A stretch of DNA of 64,000 nucleotides, taken from JACDAE01 sp963744875 (GTDB taxonomy: Bacteria > Chloroflexota > Ktedonobacteria > Ktedonobacterales > Ktedonobacteraceae). Positions 25,380 through 34,335 of this stretch are shown here, in pieces. The translations under genes were made by a program, and so were the position numbers. The stretch covers positions 62,001-126,000 of the forward strand of contig CAVUVQ010000013.1 in assembly GCA_963744875.1 (NCBI GenBank). The letters are read 5' to 3'. The notes beneath the pieces were generated by a model. It had not been told where the DNA came from. It saw nothing but the letters and a program-made list of their open reading frames with translations, and ran no database searches. Positions within the stretch are counted from its first letter, which is position 1. Each line of letters starts with the position of its first letter.

Positions 25380-26642
25380 TTGCAAGAATTAATCGGCACC
25401 ACAATTAATCATTATCAGATCGAGCGTCATCTCACCCGTGGTGGAATGTCAGAAATCTATCTTGCGCTTGATACTCAGACACAAACTACCGTCGCCATCA
25501 AGCTTGTACATAGCAGCAATATTGATTATTGTAAACGCTTTAAACACGAAGTAAAAACGGTCAGTTCTCTTCAACATGATCATATCCTCCCAGCCTTCTC
25601 CTATGGTGACTACAAAGACTGGTGTTATATGGTGACCCCTTACGTCGAGTACGGAACATTAAACAGAAAGTTAGCTGATGGGCCGCTTTCATTTGAAGAA
25701 GCTGGGAACATACTTGAACAATTGAGTAGCGCATTACAATATGCACATGATCAAGGTGTTGTCCACCGTGACATCAAACCTACAAACATCCTGCTACAAG
25801 ACGGTGAGCACGTTTACCTTGCAGATTTTGGCCTGGTCAAACGGGTGGGAGACAACAACGGATTCACCGTAACTGGTTATTTGATAGGCACCCCTGAGTA
25901 TATGGCTCCCGAACTGGCAGAAGAGCCAGCGTCTGCAAAAAGTGATCAGTATGCGCTCGGCATCCTGCTCTATCAGATGCTGACGGGTCATGTGCCTTTC
26001 ACAGCTAAAACTCCATTAGGCGTTTATCTGAAACAGGTAGGAGAACGTCCTATTGAGCCAGCAACGCTCAATCCTGCTATTCCTGATAGCATTAACGATG
26101 TCATCCTGCGTGCTCTACAAAAAGAGCCACGGCATCGTTACAATACGGTCCATGACTTTGCCCAGGCATATAAAAAAGCATACGACGCAATACAAACTCT
26201 ATTGCTCGTGCACAACCAACAAATTGCAGAGGCGCAGGTTTATCAAGCAAACACGCAGGAAATCCAACGGAGACGAAAACGGAACCTATCTCACCCACTA
26301 TTGATCGCTGTCATGCTAATCTTCTGCTTTATCCCCCTGACGCTCGGTTTCCTCATCTCCTCTCATAGTAATTCAACACAACCTCCACCCGCACAAACCC
26401 TTCTTCTTTCGGGCGAACAAAATAAACTGATAGGCACAGTAAGATCAACACAACCCACTCCCTCCACAAAAAATACGACAACACATACGCAAGTACATCC
26501 CACCCCCTCAAAAACTCCTACTTACAGCAATCAACAGTACAGCACCAATCAACAAGATAGCAATAATGATACAAGTGAGAATGATAACAATAATACGGGG
26601 AATAAACATGGTAAAGGCCATGGTCATGGGCATAACAAATAA
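25380..26642 (+). CDS. Membrane Ser/Thr protein kinase with His/Gly-rich tail
   Basis: 420 residues. PknB-type kinase domain at residues about 12-275: glycine loop LTRGGMSEIY, ATP-binding Lys41 (VAIKLV), catalytic loop HRDIKPTN (Asp131) and LADFGLVKR, so it is expected to be active. A single membrane helix (LLIAVMLIFCFIPLTLGFLI, about 308-328) leads to a Thr/Pro/Asn-rich outer stalk ending in HGKGHGHGHNK, a possible metal-binding tail. The TTG at 25380 is the only usable start (GGAGGG upstream; the next Met is inside the glycine loop). A paralogue follows. Confidence 0.9.
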   Translation: MQELIGTTINHYQIERHLTRGGMSEIYLALDTQTQTTVAIKLVHSSNIDYCKRFKHEVKTVSSLQHDHILPAFSYGDYKDWCYMVTPYVEYGTLNRKLADGPLSFEEAGNILEQLSSALQYAHDQGVVHRDIKPTNILLQDGEHVYLADFGLVKRVGDNNGFTVTGYLIGTPEYMAPELAEEPASAKSDQYALGILLYQMLTGHVPFTAKTPLGVYLKQVGERPIEPATLNPAIPDSINDVILRALQKEPRHRYNTVHDFAQAYKKAYDAIQTLLLVHNQQIAEAQVYQANTQEIQRRRKRNLSHPLLIAVMLIFCFIPLTLGFLISSHSNSTQPPPAQTLLLSGEQNKLIGTVRSTQPTPSTKNTTTHTQVHPTPSKTPTYSNQQYSTNQQDSNNDTSENDNNNTGNKHGKGHGHGHNK

Positions 26643-26820
26643 TAATGATCGAGGCTTACTCTTGCGAATAAGTGAGATAGGGGGTAATATACTAAAAGAT
26701 AGTTATGATCCCCATGACATAAAATTAGCGTGTATCTATCCGTCAATCCGGTTTCGTATTACTCATTAATGAAAGAAAAAACGCTGTATTTTCTTTCTAC
26801 CTAAAAAGGATCTTATCACA

Positions 26821-28767
26821 ATGGCCGGATTAGAAGGAACCACACTAGATCATTATCAACTCCAACGTCGCCTGGGACATGGTGGGATGGCTGATGTCTA
26901 TCTCGCCCATGACAGTGCTACGGATCAGGATGTCGCGGTCAAAGTGTTGAGTGGAAGCCAGACAACCTATCTTGAACGCTTTCGTCGTGAAGCCGAAGCT
27001 ATCGACAAATTACAGCACAAACATATCTTGCCTGTCTATGACTATGGTGATCAGGAACCATGGCATTACCTGGTCATGCCTTATATTACTGCTGGTACAT
27101 TGAGTGATCTGTTAGAAGAAGGACCTTTATCTCTACAGCAAGCCGCCGATATACTTGATCAGATTGCCAGTGCGCTTCAGTTCGCCCATGATCATGGCAT
27201 TATTCATCGCGATATCAAGCCATCGAACATCCTTTTGGGGAATGATAACTATATTTTCCTGGCCGACTTTGGCCTGGCAAAAGCCGTTGAGGGGACAAAT
27301 GAGCTGACGCAGACCGGTATATTGTTGGGTACACCTGAATATATGGCCCCTGACCTTGCCGATGGTCCGGCAACGACAAGTAGTGATATTTACGCTCTCG
27401 GCATCTTACTCTACCAGATGGTTGCTGGACGTGTACCCTTTATAGCAAATACGCCTGTTGCAGTCTACTGGAAACAGATTCGCGAACAACCATTACCACC
27501 ATCACAGCTCAATCCAGTTTTGAGTAATGCCGTCGATAGGGTTATTTTACGCGCATTGAATAAAAATCCGCTCTTTCGTTATCGAAGCGCCCTTGAGTTA
27601 GCCACCGCTTTCCGCTCAGCACTGACAACTCCCGCCATATTGCCCCCTGGAGATACGCAGGCACGACCGGAGTCATACATAATAAGGGATGAACCCTTGA
27701 CACTATCTCACCCTTCTCTGACCCCTGGATTACATCCATCGGCACGTCGTTTTGCACGTACAAGACGCAATGTGAGTAGAAATTCCTCTCTGGATAGGGC
27801 CATCCTTCCAAATGATGCATTCATGGCACCGTATGCGGCCCAGCAGGCGAACGACAAATGGGTTGCTTACGCACAGGAAAAGATACCTCCATTGCCACCA
27901 CGCCTCCCAGAAATTGAGGTTCAAGAGCCAATTTCGCGACCACCCATAACTGAACCACATACAATTCCACCAGAGCAACGGCGTAAACTCAATCGACTAG
28001 CAACCATAGTGATCACCATTGGCCTGGCGCTTTTCATTGTGCTCCCTATGACTTACATCTATTACATTTACCGCTCACACAATGGACAGGCGACAATAAC
28101 TACAAATTCACGTACAAACACAGCCAGACATGCATCCACTGCAAAAAGTGGGCAGCAAAGTATACCTCGTGATCCAATCAGTGTAGCAAAAGCTGCACAA
28201 AATGCTGCTCTTACCAGTCAACCTATCCTGGTAGACAATCTCACCAATAATACTCTCAATCGCTGGACGGTAGATGGAAGTCACTGCACGTTTGGTAATG
28301 GTGGTTACGCCGTTAATGACACTCAGGTGAACTCTCTACAGGCATGTCCAATGCTTAGCCCTACGCTCAACAACTCAGCGGTCGAAGTCGATGTTTTGAT
28401 GCTTGGAGGCACGAGTGTGGATGTGCTTTTCCGCTTTAATGGAGATCAGTACTACGACTTTGAAATCACCAGCAGCAACCAGTTTTCCTTCTCCCGCCAT
28501 GATGCCAGCAGCCCATCTAACTCTTCCTACTCTTATCTCATCAAACCGACATATAGTAGCGCGATCCTGGCAATGGGACAAAAAAACACGCTTCTTCTTA
28601 TTGCCAATGGCGCGAATTTCAAGCTGTATATCAACGGAACATTCGTAGATGAAGCACAGGACACCACTTATAGTAATGGACAGCTTGCTCTTGCCTGCGG
28701 CACATCTGGCCTGGTTACAACAGGTCAGGCGATTTTCAGCAACCTCAAATTGTTCAAAACAGAATAG
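26821..28767 (+). CDS. Membrane Ser/Thr protein kinase with LamG-like extracellular domain
   Basis: 648 residues. Kinase domain at about 12-270 with LGHGGMADVYLA, Lys41 (VAVKVL), HRDIKPSN and LADFGLAKA, all catalytic residues present. A Pro-rich juxtamembrane linker, one membrane helix (about 395-418, IVITIGLALFIVLPMTYIYY) and an outer domain (about 460-648) with the strand pattern VDVLFRFNGDQYYDFEI...NTLLLIANGANFKLYINGTFVDE, typical of concanavalin/LamG-like glycan-binding folds. It probably senses a wall or external carbohydrate. It is a paralogue of the preceding kinase, 178 bases away. Confidence 0.88.
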   Translation: MAGLEGTTLDHYQLQRRLGHGGMADVYLAHDSATDQDVAVKVLSGSQTTYLERFRREAEAIDKLQHKHILPVYDYGDQEPWHYLVMPYITAGTLSDLLEEGPLSLQQAADILDQIASALQFAHDHGIIHRDIKPSNILLGNDNYIFLADFGLAKAVEGTNELTQTGILLGTPEYMAPDLADGPATTSSDIYALGILLYQMVAGRVPFIANTPVAVYWKQIREQPLPPSQLNPVLSNAVDRVILRALNKNPLFRYRSALELATAFRSALTTPAILPPGDTQARPESYIIRDEPLTLSHPSLTPGLHPSARRFARTRRNVSRNSSLDRAILPNDAFMAPYAAQQANDKWVAYAQEKIPPLPPRLPEIEVQEPISRPPITEPHTIPPEQRRKLNRLATIVITIGLALFIVLPMTYIYYIYRSHNGQATITTNSRTNTARHASTAKSGQQSIPRDPISVAKAAQNAALTSQPILVDNLTNNTLNRWTVDGSHCTFGNGGYAVNDTQVNSLQACPMLSPTLNNSAVEVDVLMLGGTSVDVLFRFNGDQYYDFEITSSNQFSFSRHDASSPSNSSYSYLIKPTYSSAILAMGQKNTLLLIANGANFKLYINGTFVDEAQDTTYSNGQLALACGTSGLVTTGQAIFSNLKLFKTE

Positions 28768-28771
28768 GTGA

Positions 28772-28817
28772 CCAAATGCGAATGGGCGTGTGCAAGCACA
28801 CGCCCATTCGCATTTGG
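28772..28817. repeat. Intergenic palindrome CCAAATGCGAATGGGCGTGTGC
   Basis: Perfect 22-bp stems (28772-28793 and 28796-28817) with a two-base centre, between the convergent kinase and RIO genes. It shares the GGGCGTGTGC core with the palindrome at 20081-20184. Confidence 0.8.
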
Positions 28818-28820
28818 GAA

Positions 28821-29828
28821 TCACACATCCTCGGGGACTGGTCCCATGTGGCGCGTCCATATTTGACGGGCAAGGGCACGTGCATCACTCTGCACTTCAT
28901 AATGCGCAAAGTACTGACAGACGCGCTCGACATCACGCGCCAACAACGAGAATACATCCGAATTGTGATAAGGATCCACGGCCTGAGCGAAATCGATCAA
29001 AGTAACTTTTCCCTCACAATATAGGATGTTATATTCTGACAGATCTCCGTGGATACGACCATGGATCAGGGCCAGTTCGATGTTATAGAGAATACAATCA
29101 AAAAGCGATTGAACCTCTTTCTGTTCGAGAAGAACATCGCTAAGCCGGGGTGCAGGCTGATCCTCCAGACCAATGTACTCCATCAAGACAGCGTTACCGA
29201 TCTGAGCAACCGGGCGAGGAACGTCGGCACCATGCTCGTACATGATACGCTGCGTCTGGTACTCGTACTCGATCCACGAGGCAACCTGGGCGGCGCGGCC
29301 ACGTTCGGTTTTGCGCGTGGCTGCGCTACCACGACGACTATTGCCATGTTCAGCTTGACCCTCCTCATCGCGTTGCACACGGCTATACCGATAGATGGCA
29401 TCGTTGCGCAGGCTACGGAACATACGCGGACGATAGATCTTTGCCGCCAGAAACTCCTGCTGCGTATCGGGATGGGCGACACAGCAGAACACTGTGGCTT
29501 CCTTGCCGCTACTGACTTCGGAAACGATATCCGTGATAAGCTTCTGATCATAAAGCGGCGTGAGCGACGAGAGTATCCAGGGTGCATCACGTCTTCCAGT
29601 CAGAAACGTTGGCTGAAATGAAGGCTTCTGTCGCTGTTCACCCTCTGGCTCTATGTCGTATGCTTGCTGCTTGAGCCAGCGTTGCACCGCTGAACTTCCC
29701 TCATAGCTCGCTTTTTTCGTTGGTTTGACATGACTGGCCTTCCGTAAAAGAGAGCGTTCGCGTGCACCTGGCTTTATTTTTATGAATGTTGTAGTTTCTT
29801 CAGAATCGTCATCAAAAATTCTCTTCAA
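28821..29828 (-). CDS. RIO-type atypical protein kinase
   Basis: 335 residues. Residues about 95-320 carry RIO1-type motifs: VSSGKEATVFCC (nucleotide-binding strand), AAKIYRPRMFR, the catalytic HGDLSEYNILY and metal-binding LIDFAQAVD. RIO kinases are soluble ATPases linked in other organisms to ribosome maturation; the bacterial role is poorly known. The TTG at 29828 is chosen because AAAGGAG lies seven bases upstream; an in-frame TTG at 29873 has none. The basic N-terminal 90 residues fit an RNA-associated protein. Confidence 0.85.
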   Translation of the reverse strand: MKRIFDDDSEETTTFIKIKPGARERSLLRKASHVKPTKKASYEGSSAVQRWLKQQAYDIEPEGEQRQKPSFQPTFLTGRRDAPWILSSLTPLYDQKLITDIVSEVSSGKEATVFCCVAHPDTQQEFLAAKIYRPRMFRSLRNDAIYRYSRVQRDEEGQAEHGNSRRGSAATRKTERGRAAQVASWIEYEYQTQRIMYEHGADVPRPVAQIGNAVLMEYIGLEDQPAPRLSDVLLEQKEVQSLFDCILYNIELALIHGRIHGDLSEYNILYCEGKVTLIDFAQAVDPYHNSDVFSLLARDVERVCQYFAHYEVQSDARALARQIWTRHMGPVPEDV

Positions 29829-30353
29829 AAGAATAGCTCCTTTGGTGGGTAGCTGGATTCTATGCTGATACAATCAGTAAGGGTGTTTCTGTCCTGAGCT
29901 TTGCGGTTAGCTGCCATATGTACGTGCCGAGTACAAGGTAAAAAGGCAGAAAGAACTCGCAATAATATGGTAAGGACAGAAAAAATGGGAAGGTGTTGTT
30001 TTGGGGATAGTGGTACTGAAGTGTGCCAGGGTGGAGCAGAACGCTGGCCGGAAAATGCTCTTAGAATATCACCATATGCCACGCATAAACGTAGCGATAC
30101 AGGTAATAGAGTACCAGGAACAGTCGTTAATGAGCCAGGTGGACATCAAATTATGGACGTAAACCCACGGGCGTCGTAAACGCGGCCCCTACGATGGTTG
30201 TAGGCCAGAGAGTGCTCTTAGGGAGTACCATACCCCTTGGAAACAACGGGAATGACCAATATTGACATAATGCGTACCTCCTATAAAATCGTGTATTTGA
30301 AAAAAGAATACCATAGGATGGGCTGAAATGCAAGGGATTTTGCGTGCCAGATT
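29829..30353. other. Intergenic region, short palindrome only
   Basis: No credible gene; plus-strand frames here lack ribosome sites and protein-like composition. GGCCCCTAC...GTAGGCC at 30185-30206 is a short remnant of the dispersed palindrome family. Confidence 0.5.
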
Positions 30354-30800
30354 TTATAGTTCTGCGCTATCCAGCCAGATTGTGACGGGCCCATCGTTCA
30401 ACAATTCAACCTGCATATCTGCGCCAAATATACCGCCAGCAACTGGAATGCCATAGGCTGAAATAGCATCTTTGAAACGTTCGATCAGTGGTTCCGCAAG
30501 GGCTGGAAGAGCTGCATTGGTAAAACTGGGGCGACGGCCTTTGCGAATATCTGCATAAAGGGTGAATTGAGAGACGATGAGGGCCTGTCCATTGCTATCG
30601 AGTAGGGAGCGGTTCATTTTGCCTTCATCGTCACCGAAGATGCGCAGGTAGACAATTTTATTAGCAAGTGTTTTGACCTGGGTTTCGCTATCTCCCTGTC
30701 CTACGCCGAGAAGGATCAGCATTCCCTGACCTATTTGACCAACGATCTGATCATCAACGGTGACACTGGCTCTACCGACGCGCTGTATGAGTGCTCGCAT
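30354..30800 (-). CDS. dtd: D-aminoacyl-tRNA deacylase
   Basis: 148 residues, the usual size. Removes D-amino acids wrongly attached to tRNA. The diagnostic motifs are SQFTLYADIRKGRRPSF (substrate pocket) and the cross-subunit Gly-Pro in LLNDGPVTIWLDS; the N-terminus MRALIQRVGRASVTVDD is canonical. ATG 30800 has GGGGA upstream; the earlier Met at 30812 is rejected. It stands alone. High certainty. Confidence 0.95.
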   Translation of the reverse strand: MRALIQRVGRASVTVDDQIVGQIGQGMLILLGVGQGDSETQVKTLANKIVYLRIFGDDEGKMNRSLLDSNGQALIVSQFTLYADIRKGRRPSFTNAALPALAEPLIERFKDAISAYGIPVAGGIFGADMQVELLNDGPVTIWLDSAEL

Positions 30801-31504
30801 GGTGTTCCCCAATTCTCATGATTTCTAACGCATTTTATCACAACTTGTGAGAGGGTGTATGGAGAATATTCAGTTGCAGATAGCAGTTATGCTGGATGCT
30901 GTGTTGCTTGTACACGAAATTGGTTCACGTAATGGAGAACAAAAACAGATACAAAGCATGACTTATGGGTTACTGGAAAATTATCTGCCCTAAGAGCGTG
31001 CATATAACTATACTGCTTCATTGTAGAGCTTTCTATTTAAGTCTCAAGATGTATATGTCTTATGAGAGTAAAATGCAGAGTTTATCGCATGTTCAGCATC
31101 GCAGGATAGAAATTACACTTCCTGCAAGTGTTCTTTATGAGGATGAGAATAGCGAAGCTGTTTCTCTATCTTGAAAACACTTTCCAGGTCATGAGTAGTT
31201 CAAAAGTCCTGTTCTACTGACGAGGTGAGACACATTGTTGTAGTATTATTCTAGAGGTGCCGTAAAAAAAAGAGAAAGCATATTTAAATGATGCATTTTC
31301 TCTAAAAGCCTATTTGGAGAAATACCAGATCAAGAGCATAAAAAGTGTACAGATAGCTCTTGTTTGAGGCTGTAAGGCACAATCTGTTTGTCCAAGGCAA
31401 GTTTATACACAGAATATCGATGATGCAATGGGTATCATCGACAGTACGTGAGGTGCTTCATGACTCCCCACCTCATAAGAAGATCGTAGAAGGAGAAGCT
31501 TCAA
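30801..31504. other. Intergenic region with two hairpins
   Basis: No gene supported; a 69-codon frame at 30965 has no ribosome site. AGAGAAAGCAT (31271-31281) pairs with ATGC..TTTCTCT ending at 31303. TGAGGTG (31449-31455) pairs with CACCTCA (31469-31475) in the leader of the cupredoxin gene, 29 bases before its start. Confidence 0.45.
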
Positions 31505-31948
31505 ATGTTTAAACCGTTCTTGCGCCGTCAAATTTCCGTGATGATGTTAATGTCGTTATTGGTGTTGACATTTACCCTCGCTGCATGTGGTGGTAGTGAT
31601 ACAACATCTGCATCGTCATCAGGTTCAGCCCAAACAGTTACCATCACAGAAACAACTGGCGGGAATGATGTGTATGCATTTGCCCCAACAACGTTATCCA
31701 TCAAAGCTGGTGACAGTATAAAATGGGTCAATAATTCAGATGAGAACCACAAATTAGTCATTTCACCGAATGGTCCGGCCTCTACTACCGTTACCAAAAG
31801 TGGCTCAAATGATAATACTGGCACCGTAACCTTTCCCACCGCTGGAACCTACACTGTCACCAGCCAACTGGTTGATCGTCTCAAGGACGGCCAACACACG
31901 CCTGACCCTGCTGATAGTAAAGCAACGATCACGATCACCGTCAGCTAA
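31505..31948 (+). CDS. Cupredoxin-like lipoprotein
   Basis: 147 residues. The signal peptide ends in a classic lipobox (TLAACGG), so it should be lipid-anchored outside the membrane by Lgt. Residues about 45-147 follow the plastocyanin/cupredoxin pattern: FAPTTLSIKAGDSIKWVNNSDENHKL, then GTVTFPTAGTYTVTSQL. One copper-type His is present (DENHKL) and another late (GQHTP), but the Cys of a type 1 copper site is absent, so copper binding is uncertain. AAGGAG lies just upstream of the ATG. The Rieske-fusion gene follows 209 bases later on the same strand. Confidence 0.75.
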   Translation: MFKPFLRRQISVMMLMSLLVLTFTLAACGGSDTTSASSSGSAQTVTITETTGGNDVYAFAPTTLSIKAGDSIKWVNNSDENHKLVISPNGPASTTVTKSGSNDNTGTVTFPTAGTYTVTSQLVDRLKDGQHTPDPADSKATITITVS

Positions 31949-32028
31949 ATGATGTTGCCCCTCTGCTCATAGAAAGAGTTGTCTGACCAAACATCTTCTA
32001 CTCGATCTATGTAAGGGGATATCAAGAC

Positions 32029-32077
32029 ATGAGTCACTACGGACATCAAAACGTTTGAAGCGTCCGTAGTGGCTCAT
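32029..32077 (+). terminator. Hairpin after cupredoxin gene
   Basis: A near-perfect 16-bp stem, ATGAGTCACTACGGAC (32029-32044) with GTCCGTAGTGGCTCAT (32062-32077), 80 bases after the stop. No T-run follows, so it could also be a leader structure for the next gene. Confidence 0.5.
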
Positions 32078-32157
32078 CTCCGTTGAGCATATAATTTGCC
32101 TGTATGATGTTCAATGAGATGCAAGCATAAGATGTCTTGAGAAGGGAATAGAATTAG

Positions 32158-33729
32158 ATGAAAAACGGTCTATTTGATCAGTGGGTTGGGCAAACGATAG
32201 ATAATTGTCATATTGAGCAATTGGTGAGTCGTGGGCGTATGAGTGTTGTTTATCGTGCACAGCAACTTCGACCCGACCGACCAGTAGCCTTTGTCGTATT
32301 TCATCTTCCAGAAACTATTTCCACGATGGCACATCAGCAGTTTCGCACGCGGTTTCTGCGTGAAGCACCCTCATTAGTACTGCTACATCATCCTCATCTC
32401 CTGCCATTTTACGGTTATGGAGAATGGGAAGGATGGCCCTATCTCATTACACCATATAGAACTGAAGGTTCACTCGTTACACGGATCAAGCGGCAAGGCC
32501 CTCAGAGCTCTGCTAGTATCCTGCCTTTGTTGGAACAGGTTACCGCGGGATTAGAGTATGCCCATCGCAACGGCCAGATCCATGGAATGCTCACGCCTGC
32601 AAATCTATTGCTCAGTAAAGACGGATCAATCGAGACTGCTGCGATAGGACTACAACGTCTGGTGGAACGCCGTGGTATTTTACCTTGCACAACGCTCTCT
32701 GAGTGGCAAAGCACACTCGCCGGTGCGCCTCTTTGTGCTCCAAAGTATCTAGCCCCTGAATATCAACAAGGGCAAAGAGCCGATATCCGTTCAGATATCT
32801 ATTCTCTCGGTGTGCTTCTAGTGGAATTACTCCAGGGTAGGCTCCTCGAAAAAAATATCCGGCCTCAGGAGATTCTGGAGCAGTTAAATCAACGTCCTCT
32901 AACCTCTTTGCAACGCGTTTTATATCGTGCCCTTGCGGAAGACCCTGACAAGCGCTTTCAACGCGTGAGTGATGTGTTGGCTACTTATGCCGAGTATGCT
33001 GAGACAGTAAAACATGTCGAGATCGTAGAGGGATTTGTGGAGGAAAGCCTGCCACAGTCTTTTCCAACTCCATCTCTTCCAATCACACCTTTGCCAATTC
33101 CAACATCCGTTCCTGCTCTTGATCCAAAGACAGATAACCAGATATCCACCAATGAGTTCTGGATGGATACAGACTTTACTCAGAAGTGGTCTCCTCCCGG
33201 ACTTCCATCTGTGACATCCTCTATCCCTGATACATTCACTTCGCCTTTACACCCTATGCGTCCTTTACGCCTTTTACGCTCTGGTAAGATAAGTCGTCGT
33301 CGTACAACAGCGCTTCTGGCTGGAGGCCTGGCTATAGGTATAGCGGGGATAGGCGGCATCAGTCTCGCGCAAGTTCTCACTACTAGAAAAGCGACACAAA
33401 CAGCACAGACCGGACTCACAAATAACACCGGGCAGACCACTCAGGCCGCCAATAGTGCCGTTGCCCTTATTGATACAAGGGTACCGGATCATCGGCAGCG
33501 CTTACTCGTTCATTTGCCAGATGGAAACTTCATTGCTTATAAACAAGGATGTACACATACTGGTGTTCTTGTAAACTATGATCCGAAAACAAAGCTGCTG
33601 GTTTGTCCTGCTCATGGAGCTATCTTTGATCCAGCGCAAGGTGGTAAAGTGATTAAAGGGCCAGCAACGACTCCTTTGCCACAGGTTGCCATTAAAATCA
33701 GCGGTTCTGGCGTGATCACACTTGCATAA
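32158..33729 (+). CDS. Pseudokinase-transmembrane-Rieske [2Fe-2S] fusion protein
   Basis: 523 residues. Residues about 12-280 have the PknB-type kinase fold, but every catalytic element is lost: the ATP Lys (VAIK) is Val in VAFVVF, HRDxKPxN reads HGMLTPAN, and DFG reads AIG. A Pro-rich linker leads to a twin-arginine-like KISRRRTTALLAGGLAIG membrane segment (about 378-405). The C-terminal domain is a Rieske module with both ligand pairs, CTHTG (about 465/467) and CPAHG (about 483/486). Cytosolic binding domain, extracytoplasmic iron-sulfur electron carrier. It lies downstream of a cupredoxin-like lipoprotein. ATG at 32158; the ribosome site AGAAGGGAA is somewhat distant. Confidence 0.88.
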   Translation: MKNGLFDQWVGQTIDNCHIEQLVSRGRMSVVYRAQQLRPDRPVAFVVFHLPETISTMAHQQFRTRFLREAPSLVLLHHPHLLPFYGYGEWEGWPYLITPYRTEGSLVTRIKRQGPQSSASILPLLEQVTAGLEYAHRNGQIHGMLTPANLLLSKDGSIETAAIGLQRLVERRGILPCTTLSEWQSTLAGAPLCAPKYLAPEYQQGQRADIRSDIYSLGVLLVELLQGRLLEKNIRPQEILEQLNQRPLTSLQRVLYRALAEDPDKRFQRVSDVLATYAEYAETVKHVEIVEGFVEESLPQSFPTPSLPITPLPIPTSVPALDPKTDNQISTNEFWMDTDFTQKWSPPGLPSVTSSIPDTFTSPLHPMRPLRLLRSGKISRRRTTALLAGGLAIGIAGIGGISLAQVLTTRKATQTAQTGLTNNTGQTTQAANSAVALIDTRVPDHRQRLLVHLPDGNFIAYKQGCTHTGVLVNYDPKTKLLVCPAHGAIFDPAQGGKVIKGPATTPLPQVAIKISGSGVITLA

Positions 33730-33839
33730 GCGTTGTCCTCTTAACAAAATATTACCCAACAAACGAAGGTCCAGGGCCACTTCAGGAAAGAGGCCAGTGG
33801 TCTCTCTATTGGGTGGTAAAAGATCAATGTATATAAGAA

Positions 33840-33865
33840 GAGACGGGCATCAAAATACCCGTCTC
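33840..33865. terminator. Hairpin between Rieske fusion and gcvH
   Basis: GAGACGGG (33840-33847) pairs with CCCGTCTC (33858-33865), ten-base loop, between convergent genes. Likely two-way terminator. Confidence 0.6.
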
Positions 33866-33876
33866 TGCACATGCTT

Positions 33877-34272
33877 TCAGCGGCCTTGTAGATATTTGAG
33901 ATAGGCATCGGCATCCATAAGCGCATCAATTTCAGCAGGATTTGCGACTTTAATGCGCAGCATCCAGCCTTTGTCATACGGATAATCGTTAATGAGTTCG
34001 GGGGTATCCTTCAAATCCTGGTTGACGCTAACAATACTCCCGCTGATGGGCGAAATAAGTTCTGAGGTTGCTTTGACCGACTCGATATCGCCAAATTTCA
34101 CCTCGTCGGCGACATCCTGTCCGGCATTCCAGGGAAGTTCGATGTAGACAATATCTCCGAGCTGATCCTGGGCATAATCGGAGATACCGATTACCGCCTC
34201 ATCACCCTCAACACGCACCCACTCGTCAGATTTACTATACTTGAGATCTTTTGGATGGTTAAGACTTGCCAT
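33877..34272 (-). CDS. gcvH: Glycine cleavage system H protein
   Basis: 131 residues, normal length. The lipoyl-carrier protein that shuttles the aminomethyl group between the P, T and L proteins of glycine decarboxylation. The lipoylated Lys lies in DIESVKATSELISP; the HPKDLKYSKSDEWV start and GWMLRIKVANP are typical. AAGGGAG precedes the ATG at 34272. It lies 63 bases downstream of gcvT on the same strand; no P-protein genes are in the window. Confidence 0.95.
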   Translation of the reverse strand: MASLNHPKDLKYSKSDEWVRVEGDEAVIGISDYAQDQLGDIVYIELPWNAGQDVADEVKFGDIESVKATSELISPISGSIVSVNQDLKDTPELINDYPYDKGWMLRIKVANPAEIDALMDADAYLKYLQGR

Positions 34273-34335
34273 TGTTTACTAAACTCCCTTCGTCTAAACG
34301 ATGTAGAAAATGATTGGGAATCCACATTTCCCTGA

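Noticed and set aside
30965..31174. 69-codon plus-strand frame
   Set aside because: No ribosome site, no domain, and atypical composition.
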